A stretch of 14,993 nucleotides of DNA from Palsa-1400 sp036008545 (GTDB taxonomy: Bacteria; Verrucomicrobiota; Verrucomicrobiia; Limisphaerales; Palsa-1400): contig DASYNM010000134.1 of the NCBI GenBank assembly GCA_036008545.1, positions 1 through 14,993 on the forward strand. Direction: 5' to 3'. The notes below the pieces were generated by a model. The model searched no databases. It saw only the letters and a program-made list of their open reading frames with translations, and was not told the DNA's origin. The translations under genes were made by a program, and so were the position numbers. Position 1 is the first letter of the stretch. Every line of letters begins with the position of its first letter. This document shows, piece after piece, positions 6,348 to 13,502 of the stretch.

Positions 6348-8872
6348 AAGCCGACCCCGCATCCATCCCACGCATTTTGGTTATCGATGACAATCGAGCC
6401 ATCCACAGTGATTTTCGCAAGATCCTCAGTCCGTCCTCAAGCGCCCCGTTGGAGGTTTTGGAAAAGGCTCTCTTTGGCCCGGAGGAAACGAGTGTCAAAC
6501 CGCCGGTCTTTGAGATGGATTCCGCTTACCAGGGCCAGGAAGGATTGGCCTTGCTGGAAAAGTCGCTCAAAGAAGGTCGTCCCTATTGGATGGCGTTCGT
6601 CGATGTAAGAATGCCCCCGGGTTGGGACGGGGTAGAGACCATCACCAAGCTCTGGGAGGCAGACCCGGATTTGCAGGTGGTCATCTGCACTGCTTATTCG
6701 GATTATTCCTGGGGCAGCATGACCTCGCGGCTTCAACACCGGGACCGCCTGGTCATTCTGAAGAAACCGTTCGATGCCATGGAAGTACTGCAAATGGCGG
6801 CGGCACTGACGGAAAAGTGGCGCCTGCTCCAGCAATCCAAACTCAAGACGGAGCAATTGGAAATGCTGGTGGCCGACCGCACCAAGGTCCTGTGCCAAAC
6901 CAATGAAGCCCTCAAGATGGAGGTGGAACGCCGCGAGCGCACGGACGTGGCCCTGACCGAAACCGAGAAGCGCTATCACTTGCTCTTCAATAAAAACCCC
7001 CTGCCGATGTGGGTGTTCGACCTGGACACGCTGACCTTCCTGGCCGTGAACGATGCGGCGGTCGAACAATACGGCTATTCTGCTGAAGAATTTTCGACGA
7101 TGTCCCTCTTGAACCTTCACCTCCCGGAGGACATCCCTGCGGTCTTGGAAGGACTTTCCACGGACAAGGTCCGCAAGCCCACCTCCGGGTTGATTGTCAA
7201 GCATGTGAAGAAGGATGGCAGCACGATTTTTGCCGAGATCGATTCCAAGGTCGTCGCCTTCTTCGGTCGCGAAGCCAAATTGGCCCTGGCCAACGATATC
7301 ACCGAGCACAAACTGGCGGAGGATCGGGTGCGGGAACAGGCCGCCCTGCTGGACTTGGCCAGTGACGCCATTTCGGTCCAAGACCTCTCCGGCAAGGTCA
7401 GCTATTGGAACAAAGGGGCCGAACGCCTCTATGGCTGGAGCGCCGCGCAGGCGCTGGGCAGTGAGATGGACACCCTTTTCCCGAAACAGGATAAGCCCGC
7501 CTTGGAGACTGCCGAAAAGGAATTGCTGGCCAAAGGCGAGTGGATCGGTGAATTGCACAGATTGACCCAAAGCGGTCAGGAAGTAACAGTCTCCAGCCGC
7601 TGGACTCTGCTGCGCAACGACCGCGGCGAGCCTCGTTCTGTGCTCAAGATCGACACCGACATTACGGAGAAGAAAAAACTCGAGGCCCAATTTTTGCGCG
7701 CCCAACGAATCGAGGGCATCGGCACTTTGGCTACAGGCATGGCGCACGATCTCAACAACATCCTGGCACCCATTCTGATGTCCGCCGGTTACCTGCGCTG
7801 GGATATTCCGCAGCAAGAGCGTGATAAGGCGATTGAACGCATCGAACAGAGCGTCAAACGCGGCGCTGAGATTATCCAACAGGTGCTCACCTTCGGACGC
7901 GGCATCGAGGGCGAACGCGCGGCGGTCAAACCGGCCGACTTGCTGGCGGAAATCGCCGAGATCATTGGCCAAACCTTTCCCAAAAATATCAAGCTGGAGG
8001 TGGAGAGCCTGCCCGATCTTGGTCCTCTGACAGGCGACCGCACCCAAATCCACCAAGTCCTGCTCAATTTGTGCGTCAATGCCCGTGACGCCATGCCCAC
8101 GGGTGGCCAGTTGAAGCTGCGCGTAAGCACGGCGACGCTGACCGAGCCTCTGCCCGCCTTGCCCGCGCCAGCCCAGCCTGGGTCGTACATTGTATTTGAA
8201 GTGTCCGATACCGGCTGTGGCATTGCTCCCGCTGACCGCGAGCGCATCTTCGATCCGTTCTTTACCACCAAGGAAGTCGGCAAAGGCACCGGCCTTGGCT
8301 TGTCCACGACGCTGGGCATTGTGCAGAGCCATCACGGCGTAGTTGTGGTGGAGAGCGAACCCAATCGCGGAACGACTTTCAAAGTATTCTTCCCCGCCGC
8401 GGTCGAAGCCCCGAACCAGAACACCCTGGTCGTTGAAGGACTTCCGCCACGCGGCAACGGCGAAACGATCCTCATTGTGGACGACGAGCCGGAGGTCATT
8501 GCAAGCATGCGCCAATTGCTCGAACAGCACAATTACCACGTTTACAGCGCCGGCAATGGCGAGGAGGCCCTGGACCTGCTCGGACACCGAGAGCACCGAT
8601 TCGACGTCTTGGTCACGGATATTGTGATGCCGGCCATGGACGGAATGGCGCTGATCCACGCCATACGGGCTGCGATGCCGGGATTGAAGATCATCGCTTC
8701 CAGTGGTTTGAGCCCCGACACGGGCGGAAGTTTGCGCGCTCAGGAACTCAAGTCGCTGGGCGTGTCGTTCTTTCTGCCGAAGCCTTACAGCACGGAAAAG
8801 TTGCTGACCATGCTCCATCAGTTGCTCGGCGGCGGGTCAAATTCCAACCCCGATTTGCGTCTGGCGATTTAA
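6344..8872 (+). CDS. Hybrid histidine kinase, REC-PAS-PAS-HisKA-HATPase-REC
   Basis: The 842-residue protein starts at TTG 6344, overlapping the upstream TGA as TTGA. The N-terminal receiver (8-160) has acidic pair D15/D16, phosphoacceptor D87 in FVDVRMPPGWDG, T116 in CTAYSDYSW and K141. It contains an extra loop of about 28 residues (29-56) between the first helix and second strand, typical of a receiver family opening VIDDNRAIH. A coiled stretch (160-200) leads to PAS domains at about 205-322 and 330-445. The kinase core has His468 (MAHDLNNIL), N box Asn579, DTGCGI at 622-627 and GKGTGLGLS at 647-654. The C-terminal receiver (706-828) has D713/D714, D759 and K813. There is no membrane segment or DNA-binding output. 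It probably receives phosphate at the N-terminal receiver from the upstream kinase and relays it through its own core. Confidence 0.95.
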   Translation: MKADPASIPRILVIDDNRAIHSDFRKILSPSSSAPLEVLEKALFGPEETSVKPPVFEMDSAYQGQEGLALLEKSLKEGRPYWMAFVDVRMPPGWDGVETITKLWEADPDLQVVICTAYSDYSWGSMTSRLQHRDRLVILKKPFDAMEVLQMAAALTEKWRLLQQSKLKTEQLEMLVADRTKVLCQTNEALKMEVERRERTDVALTETEKRYHLLFNKNPLPMWVFDLDTLTFLAVNDAAVEQYGYSAEEFSTMSLLNLHLPEDIPAVLEGLSTDKVRKPTSGLIVKHVKKDGSTIFAEIDSKVVAFFGREAKLALANDITEHKLAEDRVREQAALLDLASDAISVQDLSGKVSYWNKGAERLYGWSAAQALGSEMDTLFPKQDKPALETAEKELLAKGEWIGELHRLTQSGQEVTVSSRWTLLRNDRGEPRSVLKIDTDITEKKKLEAQFLRAQRIEGIGTLATGMAHDLNNILAPILMSAGYLRWDIPQQERDKAIERIEQSVKRGAEIIQQVLTFGRGIEGERAAVKPADLLAEIAEIIGQTFPKNIKLEVESLPDLGPLTGDRTQIHQVLLNLCVNARDAMPTGGQLKLRVSTATLTEPLPALPAPAQPGSYIVFEVSDTGCGIAPADRERIFDPFFTTKEVGKGTGLGLSTTLGIVQSHHGVVVVESEPNRGTTFKVFFPAAVEAPNQNTLVVEGLPPRGNGETILIVDDEPEVIASMRQLLEQHNYHVYSAGNGEEALDLLGHREHRFDVLVTDIVMPAMDGMALIHAIRAAMPGLKIIASSGLSPDTGGSLRAQELKSLGVSFFLPKPYSTEKLLTMLHQLLGGGSNSNPDLRLAI

Positions 8873-8928
8873 ACCGCCTCGAACGCAAAGCTGGATTTCC
8901 CGGCGCGGCTGCGTTCTACTGCCCGTCG

Positions 8929-10800
8929 ATGGATGCCGCCGAAAAGTCCTGGCTGGAGTTGCTCAAGCGCTACTTCGGTTTCACCTCGTTTCGCCCCTGG
9001 CAGCGCGAAATTATTGGCGACACACTCGCCGGCAAGGATGTCTTTGCGTTGCTTCCCACCGGCGGGGGCAAATCGCTCTGCTTTCAACTGCCAGCCCTGC
9101 TGCGCCCCGGCCTGACAGTGGTGGTTTCGCCGTTAATTGCGCTGATGAAGGACCAAGTCGATGCCCTTCAAGCGGCGGGCGTGGCGGCCACCTTTCTCAA
9201 TTCGACGCTGCCGTCCGGCGAGTCCACCCAACGCTTGCGCGGCTTGCACCGGCACGAATTCAGCCTGCTCTATGTCGCGCCGGAGCGGCTGATGCTCTCA
9301 GGCTTCCTGGACGATTTGCAAAAGTGGAACGTCAACCTAATCGCCGTCGATGAGGCGCACTGCATTAGCGAATGGGGGCACGATTTCCGGCCGGAATACC
9401 GGCAGCTCTCGAATTTGCGCGCGCTCTTCCCGAACGTGCCGATGATGGCGCTGACGGCCACCGCGACCGAGCGCGTGCGGACCGACATCGTCGAGTTGCT
9501 GCAATTGCGCGAGCCGAAATGTTTCGTAGCCAGCTTCAACCGCCCCAATCTGAGCTATCGCGTGGTGGCAAAAGCCAAACCCGCCGCGCAGGTCCTCGAA
9601 TTTTTGCGCGCGCACGATCGGGACAGCGGCATTATTTATTGCCAGAGCCGCAAGGGCGCAGAGGGCCTGGCGCTCCGCCTTGCCGAGGAAGGAATTCCAG
9701 CCAAACCGTATCACGCCGGGTTGACGGCCAAAGAACGGAACGAAAACCAGGAGCTTTTTCTGCGTGACGAAGTGCGGGTCATGTGCGCGACGATTGCTTT
9801 CGGCATGGGCATCAACAAACCGAATGTCCGCTTCGTCATTCATCACGACCTGCCCAAGAATATCGAGGGTTATTACCAGGAAACCGGACGCGCCGGACGC
9901 GACGGCTTGCCGGGCGAATGCGTGTTGTTGTTCAGCGCCGGGGATGTCGTCAAGCAACAGCGGTTCATCGAGGAAAAAACGCCGGCGGAACAACTGCTGG
10001 CTCGCGAGCAACTGCGCCAAGTCGTTCACTATGCCGAATCGGGCGGCTGCCGCCGGGCGGAGTTGTTGCGCTATTTCGGGGAAATTTTTCCTTCGGACAA
10101 TTGCGGCGGCTGCGACAATTGCCTCTCCCCTCGCGCCACTTTCGACGGCACGCTGGCCGCGCAAAAGCTCCTGTCGTGCGTTTTTCGCATCCGGAAGCGC
10201 ACGCAGTTTGGCACGGGATTGAATCATGTCGTGGAAGTGTTGACTGGGGCCGACACCGACAAAATCCGAAGTTGGGGGCACGACCAACTTTCGACCTACG
10301 GCATCGGACGCGAGCATAGTCGGTCCGATTGGCAGGCCATCGGGCGCGAATTGGTGCGGCTCGGTTACTTGCGGCAGTCGCCGGGAAAATTCAGCACGCT
10401 CGAACTGACCGAAGACGGAATGACCGTCCTGCGCGAGCGCAAAAAGATCACCTTGACAAAGCCGATGGCCGCCCCGCCGTCCGCGCCGGAGAAATTGCCG
10501 CGCGCCGGCGCCATTGGATGCGATGAGGAATTGTTCGACCGGTTGCGGCGGCTGCGCAAGACGTTGGCGGACGCGCGCATGGTGCCCGCCTACATCGTTT
10601 TTTCCGACGTGGCCCTGCGCCAGATGGCGCGCTACTATCCGGCCAGCGACGAGGAATTTTCGCGGATTAGCGGAGTCGGTGAGAAGAAGCTCCGGGAATT
10701 CGGCGCCGACTTCCTAGCCGAGATTGCCGCGCACCTGCAATCCCATCCGCGCCAGATTTTCGCCGACGATTCCTTCCAAGCCCAAGGCCGGCGGCTTTAA
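8929..10800 (+). CDS. recQ: ATP-dependent DNA helicase RecQ
   Basis: At 623 residues this is a full-length RecQ, a 3'-to-5' helicase that unwinds forked and recombination intermediates. Visible elements are motif 0 (FGFTSFRPWQ, 16-25), Walker A TGGGKS (44-49), DEAH (141-144) with the RecQ aromatic loop CISEWGHDFRPEY, TATAT at 176-180, motif V near 291-296 and motif VI QETGRAGRDG (317-326). The zinc-binding cysteines are C374, C392, C395 and C398, followed by an RQC winged helix (about 405-510). An HRDC domain occupies about 533-605, including IVFSDVALRQMA. The ATG at 8929 lies 56 nt after the hybrid kinase stop with no strong ribosome-binding site. The last 29 codons overlap the converging zinc-ribbon bactofilin gene, although the HRDC domain is complete before most of the overlap. 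Confidence 0.97.
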   Translation: MDAAEKSWLELLKRYFGFTSFRPWQREIIGDTLAGKDVFALLPTGGGKSLCFQLPALLRPGLTVVVSPLIALMKDQVDALQAAGVAATFLNSTLPSGESTQRLRGLHRHEFSLLYVAPERLMLSGFLDDLQKWNVNLIAVDEAHCISEWGHDFRPEYRQLSNLRALFPNVPMMALTATATERVRTDIVELLQLREPKCFVASFNRPNLSYRVVAKAKPAAQVLEFLRAHDRDSGIIYCQSRKGAEGLALRLAEEGIPAKPYHAGLTAKERNENQELFLRDEVRVMCATIAFGMGINKPNVRFVIHHDLPKNIEGYYQETGRAGRDGLPGECVLLFSAGDVVKQQRFIEEKTPAEQLLAREQLRQVVHYAESGGCRRAELLRYFGEIFPSDNCGGCDNCLSPRATFDGTLAAQKLLSCVFRIRKRTQFGTGLNHVVEVLTGADTDKIRSWGHDQLSTYGIGREHSRSDWQAIGRELVRLGYLRQSPGKFSTLELTEDGMTVLRERKKITLTKPMAAPPSAPEKLPRAGAIGCDEELFDRLRRLRKTLADARMVPAYIVFSDVALRQMARYYPASDEEFSRISGVGEKKLREFGADFLAEIAAHLQSHPRQIFADDSFQAQGRRL

Positions 10801-11484
10801 CGTTGCATTTCCTATTTTCGCCGCGCCAACGAACACCGCGCCGCTTTCGACCACGAGGTGGCCGGACTGAATATCGCCGAACAGACGGGCAGTGGACTTG
10901 AGTTGGACAAGGCCCGCGGATTGCACGTCGGCCGCCAGTTCGCCACTGATCTCGGCGCCGCCGATGCGAAGAACTTCCGGCCAGCGAAAGTGCTGGCCAG
11001 CCGGAATAATAAGGCAGCCAGCCGTGAAGCTGCCTTTGATATGGGCGGTGGAATGAATCTCAAGTGTGCGGCGGGCCACTAGCTTGCCGATGAGGCGGCC
11101 CTTGATGACGGCGTCGCCCACGAGCGTATCGGTGTTGAGAAGATAACCCTTTTCCTCTACGACCAGGCGGCCGTGCGTCCGGAAATTCTTCGCCACGGAC
11201 TGGGTGATGTGGAAGTCGCTGAGGCTTACGTAGCTGCTGCACCGTTTGCACATGGTGGATTCAGCCGTGACCGGCACATCCAGTTCGGTGCCGCAGTCGA
11301 AACAGACGACGCGTTTTAATTCGAATGCAGGCGCCTGTGGTTTGGGCGCGGGATTGAGGGCCTCGGCGACGCGAAAATGCGCGCGGCACTTCCTACAGAT
11401 ACAGGAATAGGCGGTGCGCGGTTCCGGCTGGGTGTGGCCGCACTTGGGGCAGTCCACCGAAACCGTATCCACTTTGCGAGGCAC
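10714..11484 (-). CDS. Zinc-ribbon/bactofilin fusion protein
   Basis: This 256-residue protein starts at GTG 11484, six bases after the previous bactofilin stop. Residues 1-85 hold two zinc-ribbon-like modules: C12-x2-C15 with C30-x2-C33 (an extra Cys at 28), and C61-x2-C64 with C79-x2-C82, joined by a Pro/Ala linker. Residues about 95-225 form a bactofilin-type beta-helix with repeating G-x-hydrophobic units (LVGDAVIKGRLIGKLVA, then GGAEISGELAADV and ARLFGDIQSGHLVVE). Bactofilins polymerise without nucleotide into cytoskeletal or membrane-linked scaffolds. The ribbons could bind metal, protein or nucleic acid and decorate such a filament. It is the last gene of the bactofilin unit, and its 3' 87 bp overlap recQ in convergent orientation; the overlapping 29-residue tail follows the core domain. 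The domain assignment is firm, but the role of the fusion is inference. Confidence 0.87.
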   Translation of the reverse strand: MPRKVDTVSVDCPKCGHTQPEPRTAYSCICRKCRAHFRVAEALNPAPKPQAPAFELKRVVCFDCGTELDVPVTAESTMCKRCSSYVSLSDFHITQSVAKNFRTHGRLVVEEKGYLLNTDTLVGDAVIKGRLIGKLVARRTLEIHSTAHIKGSFTAGCLIIPAGQHFRWPEVLRIGGAEISGELAADVQSAGLVQLKSTARLFGDIQSGHLVVESGAVFVGAAKIGNATLKPPALGLEGIVGENLARMGLQVRGNLG

Positions 11485-11490
11485 TGGGGA

Positions 11491-11904
11491 TCAGAATCCG
11501 CCTGGCTTGCCGGCTGGGGCCGGTTTTGCGGGTTCGCCCGGGCGCGGCGCGATGGGCGAGACTTTGTTGGGGTTGACTTCGGTCTGCCCCACAAAGGTGA
11601 CGCCTTCCTCCATCACAAGGCGGGCCGCGCGGATGTCGCCGAACAACTCAGTCTTGGTCTTGATGTCAATCTTTTCCTTGGCCGTGACATTGCCATTGAC
11701 CTTGCCGCGGACCAGGACGGAATTGGCGGCGATGTTGCCCTTAATGACGGCGTTGTCGCCCAGGTTGAGGGTCCCTTCGGATTGGATGTCACCTTCGAGC
11801 TTTCCATCGAAAGTCATTTCGCCGGTAAAGCGGAGTGTGCCCTTGAGTTCCACGTCGGAATTCAGGACGTTTTTGGAGTCGTTGTTATTGTTAGTTGTGC
11901 TCAT
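11491..11904 (-). CDS. Bactofilin (polymer-forming cytoskeletal protein), second of three
   Basis: This 137-residue protein has a short Asn-rich N-terminus, a bactofilin/DUF583 core of about 100 residues and a Pro/Ala/Lys-rich tail. The core shows the regular right-handed beta-helix repeat pattern: LRFTGEMTFDGKLEGDI, then GNIAANSVLVRGKVNGNV, then TELFGDIRAARLVMEEG and TFVG. Length and layout match single-domain bactofilins, which self-assemble into filaments used in cell shape, stalk or polarity functions. By hand alignment it is about 64% identical to the upstream bactofilin over about 106 residues, so the pair is a tandem duplication. The ATG at 11904 lies 10 nt after the upstream stop, with AGGC as a weak ribosome-binding site. 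No membrane segment is present. Confidence 0.93.
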   Translation of the reverse strand: MSTTNNNNDSKNVLNSDVELKGTLRFTGEMTFDGKLEGDIQSEGTLNLGDNAVIKGNIAANSVLVRGKVNGNVTAKEKIDIKTKTELFGDIRAARLVMEEGVTFVGQTEVNPNKVSPIAPRPGEPAKPAPAGKPGGF

Positions 11905-11914
11905 GTTGCTTGCC

Positions 11915-12328
11915 TCATTTTTTAGCCGGGATCACCGGTTCGGGAAGTTTTGTTGCGCCCGGCGCTCCCGGCAGCGGCAGGGGAGACGATTTGTTGGGGT
12001 TGACCTCACACTTGCCCACGAACGTGGCCCCTTCCTCGATGATCAACTTCGGAGCGCGGATGTCGCCGAACAATTCCCCCTTGGATTTGATCTCGATTTT
12101 ATCCTTGGCGGAGACGTTGCCGTTGATCTTGCCGCGCAAGATGGCCGTATGAAGGTTCATGTTGCCGCGCACGACGGCCTCGTCACTAAGATGGAGCGCG
12201 CCCTCGGAGTGAATCTCGCCGTCCAGCTTGCCTGCAAAGGTCAATTCGCCGGCGAACCTGAGGTTACCCTTGATTTCCACATCTGTGCTGAGGACGTTTC
12301 GGGAAGCGGTATTCGGAGTGGGGCTCAT
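11915..12328 (-). CDS. Bactofilin (polymer-forming cytoskeletal protein), first of three
   Basis: This 137-residue, single-domain bactofilin has the same architecture as its downstream paralogue. A disordered N-terminus is followed by a beta-helical core (LRFAGELTFAGKLDGEI, GNMNLHTAILRGKINGNV, GELFGDIRAPKLIIEEG) and a Pro-rich tail after the shared EVNPNK motif. It is the promoter-proximal gene of the three-gene unit. No Shine-Dalgarno sequence precedes the ATG at 12328. A 22-codon frame starting at 12393 ends with a TGA that overlaps the start as ATGA, which could allow translation by re-initiation. Two near-identical subunits in one operon suggest co-polymerisation, as known for multi-bactofilin clusters in Myxococcus; that is inference here. 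Confidence 0.93.
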   Translation of the reverse strand: MSPTPNTASRNVLSTDVEIKGNLRFAGELTFAGKLDGEIHSEGALHLSDEAVVRGNMNLHTAILRGKINGNVSAKDKIEIKSKGELFGDIRAPKLIIEEGATFVGKCEVNPNKSSPLPLPGAPGATKLPEPVIPAKK

Positions 12329-12422
12329 GGCTCAACCGAACTGTTCGAGTTTCTCGACCCTGAGGGCCGAGTTTGCATGTTTGCCGACGGCATAGATTTA
12401 GTTTGAATTGGAAATGCGCCCC

Positions 12423-12833
12423 TTAAGCGGCGGCGTGGTAATGCATCCCGTTCGAATGGTACAGATCGGGTTGCTTTGATTTGGCTAAAAGTAGCTGGAT
12501 TCTTTGGACTGGTTGATGCGCCGCAGGAGGTTTATCCATCAACGACGGCGCGCCGGCCGCCCAGGCTGATTTGAAATGTCCCGGCCTGCCGGTGATCACC
12601 ATGATCGGATCCTCCGAATACCTGCGGGCGGGGTGCGGATAGGTTTCCCAATCTCTCCGGTAGGGAAGTCCAATGTCCAGCAGGAGGACGTCTATTTCAT
12701 TGGAATCGAACCTCTCGACGGCTTCCAATCCACCTGCCGCCAGCACTGCTTCATATCCGGCGTCTCCAAAGGCATTGGTTACTGATTCGCGGACTGAGAC
12801 GTTCTCATTCACCTCCAGAATGGTCTTGTTCAT
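12423..12833 (-). CDS. Degenerate single-domain response-regulator receiver
   Basis: I start this at the internal ATG 12833 because MNKTILEVNENVSVRESV matches the usual receiver opening (MxKTILVVDDN..VRES). The frame stays open to an ATG at 12944, but those 37 extra residues do not look like protein. From 12833 the product is about 136 residues. The Asp-Asp metal-binding pair is replaced by Asn-Glu (ninth and tenth residues). The phosphoacceptor Asp in VLLLDIGLP, the Thr in VITGR and the Lys in LMDKPP are retained. The fourth and fifth elements look eroded, with the odd segment YPHPARRYSEDP and a His-rich tail. It resembles a verrucomicrobial receiver family ending ...ITGRPxxxxxAxxAGxxxLMEKP. 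There is no output domain. It may be a phospho-independent binding module or a decaying paralogue. It lies upstream of and codirectional with the bactofilins, 94 nt away. Confidence 0.68.
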   Translation of the reverse strand: MNKTILEVNENVSVRESVTNAFGDAGYEAVLAAGGLEAVERFDSNEIDVLLLDIGLPYRRDWETYPHPARRYSEDPIMVITGRPGHFKSAWAAGAPSLMDKPPAAHQPVQRIQLLLAKSKQPDLYHSNGMHYHAAA

Positions 12834-12888
12834 AGCGGCCAGATTAGCTTTTTCCGTGCCAGTGAAGCGAAGCAAAATCTTTCCCGGA

Positions 12889-12914
12889 GAATTGGGTTCA
12901 TATCCCCAAAATTC
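12889..12914. repeat. Imperfect inverted repeat between divergent receiver and unknown-protein genes
   Basis: GAATTGGG at 12889-12896 is mirrored by CCCAAAATTC at 12905-12914 with two extra bases in one arm. The dyad sits in the 102-nt gap between the preferred receiver start (12833) and the plus-strand gene at 12936. It could be an operator for either gene or chance; no promoter boxes could be fixed around it. Confidence 0.3.
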
Positions 12915-12935
12915 GGCGGAAAAAGTTTCAATTAA

Positions 12936-13496
12936 ATGGAACATTTAATGCCACGGATGGATTCTCTCGTGCCACTGGAGAAGGTCGAGTTGTCCGACTC
13001 CAACAGCCGCGCCGAGCTTGAACGGCGGCTCCGCTTCCGTCATCCTTGCAACATGGGAATGGCACGCAAGATTTCGCACTTTCTGGCGGCGCTGGTAAGC
13101 AATGCCTCCGATTTCAAGCGACGTTGGAGCCAGGACGTGCCGCCGCCCACCGTGGGCAATGGCCTGCAAGGGCGTTGGCAAGGTGAGTGGATCAGCGAAG
13201 CCAACGGTCATCGCGGCGCGTTGCGTTGCGTGCTGGTCCGCGGCGAGGCCAGCGATTATAAGGCGACCTTCCACGCCGTTTATGCGCGGATTTTGCGCGT
13301 GTGCTACACGGTGCCGCTGCACGGACAATGGAGTGAAGGCAAACTCAAGCTGGAAGGCGACGCGGACTTGGGGCCGCTGGCGGGTGGGATTTATCATTAC
13401 GATGGCGAAGCCGGCGAAACGGAATTTGTTTGCGTCTATAAATGCAAATACGACCATGGCACATTCCGTATGAAGCCCGCGCCGAAACTCACCTAG
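12936..13496 (+). CDS. Conserved-looking protein of unknown function
   Basis: The frame gives 186 residues from ATG 12936. Other ATGs follow at 12948, 12957, 13053 and 13059, and the first 40 residues are polar and poorly protein-like, so the true start could be 13053 or 13059. A basic region with a weakly hydrophobic helix (ISHFLAALV, 46-54) precedes a compact domain at about 77-180. That domain begins GLQGRWQGEWISEANGHRG, has alternating hydrophobic strands, and ends with KYDHGTFRM. The pattern suggests a small beta-barrel or calycin-like fold, and the GxWxGxWxSExxGHxG opening looks familiar from hypothetical proteins of Verrucomicrobiota and Planctomycetota. I cannot assign a function. It lies six bases upstream of the HEAT-repeat gene, so the two are probably co-transcribed. 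A long antisense frame over it is judged a shadow. Confidence 0.75.
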   Translation: MEHLMPRMDSLVPLEKVELSDSNSRAELERRLRFRHPCNMGMARKISHFLAALVSNASDFKRRWSQDVPPPTVGNGLQGRWQGEWISEANGHRGALRCVLVRGEASDYKATFHAVYARILRVCYTVPLHGQWSEGKLKLEGDADLGPLAGGIYHYDGEAGETEFVCVYKCKYDHGTFRMKPAPKLT

Positions 13497-13502
13497 AATC
13501 TT

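Noticed and set aside
6437..8818. 793-codon open frame antisense to the hybrid kinase
   Set aside because: The plus-strand protein has complete REC, PAS, HisKA, HATPase and REC motifs. The antisense frame has no recognisable domain and is explained by GC-rich codon bias.
9337..10317. 326-codon minus-strand frame inside recQ
   Set aside because: RecQ is intact on the plus strand with all helicase motifs; this is a shadow frame.
11414..12406. 330-codon plus-strand frame across the bactofilins
   Set aside because: It is antisense to two clear bactofilins and part of a third, and its product shows no domain; apparent hydrophobic parts are the complement of beta-helix codons.
12834..12944. 37-residue N-terminal extension of the degenerate receiver (start at 12944)
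   Set aside because: The receiver domain begins exactly at ATG 12833 as in homologues, and the extension overlaps the start of the divergent gene and lacks protein-like character.
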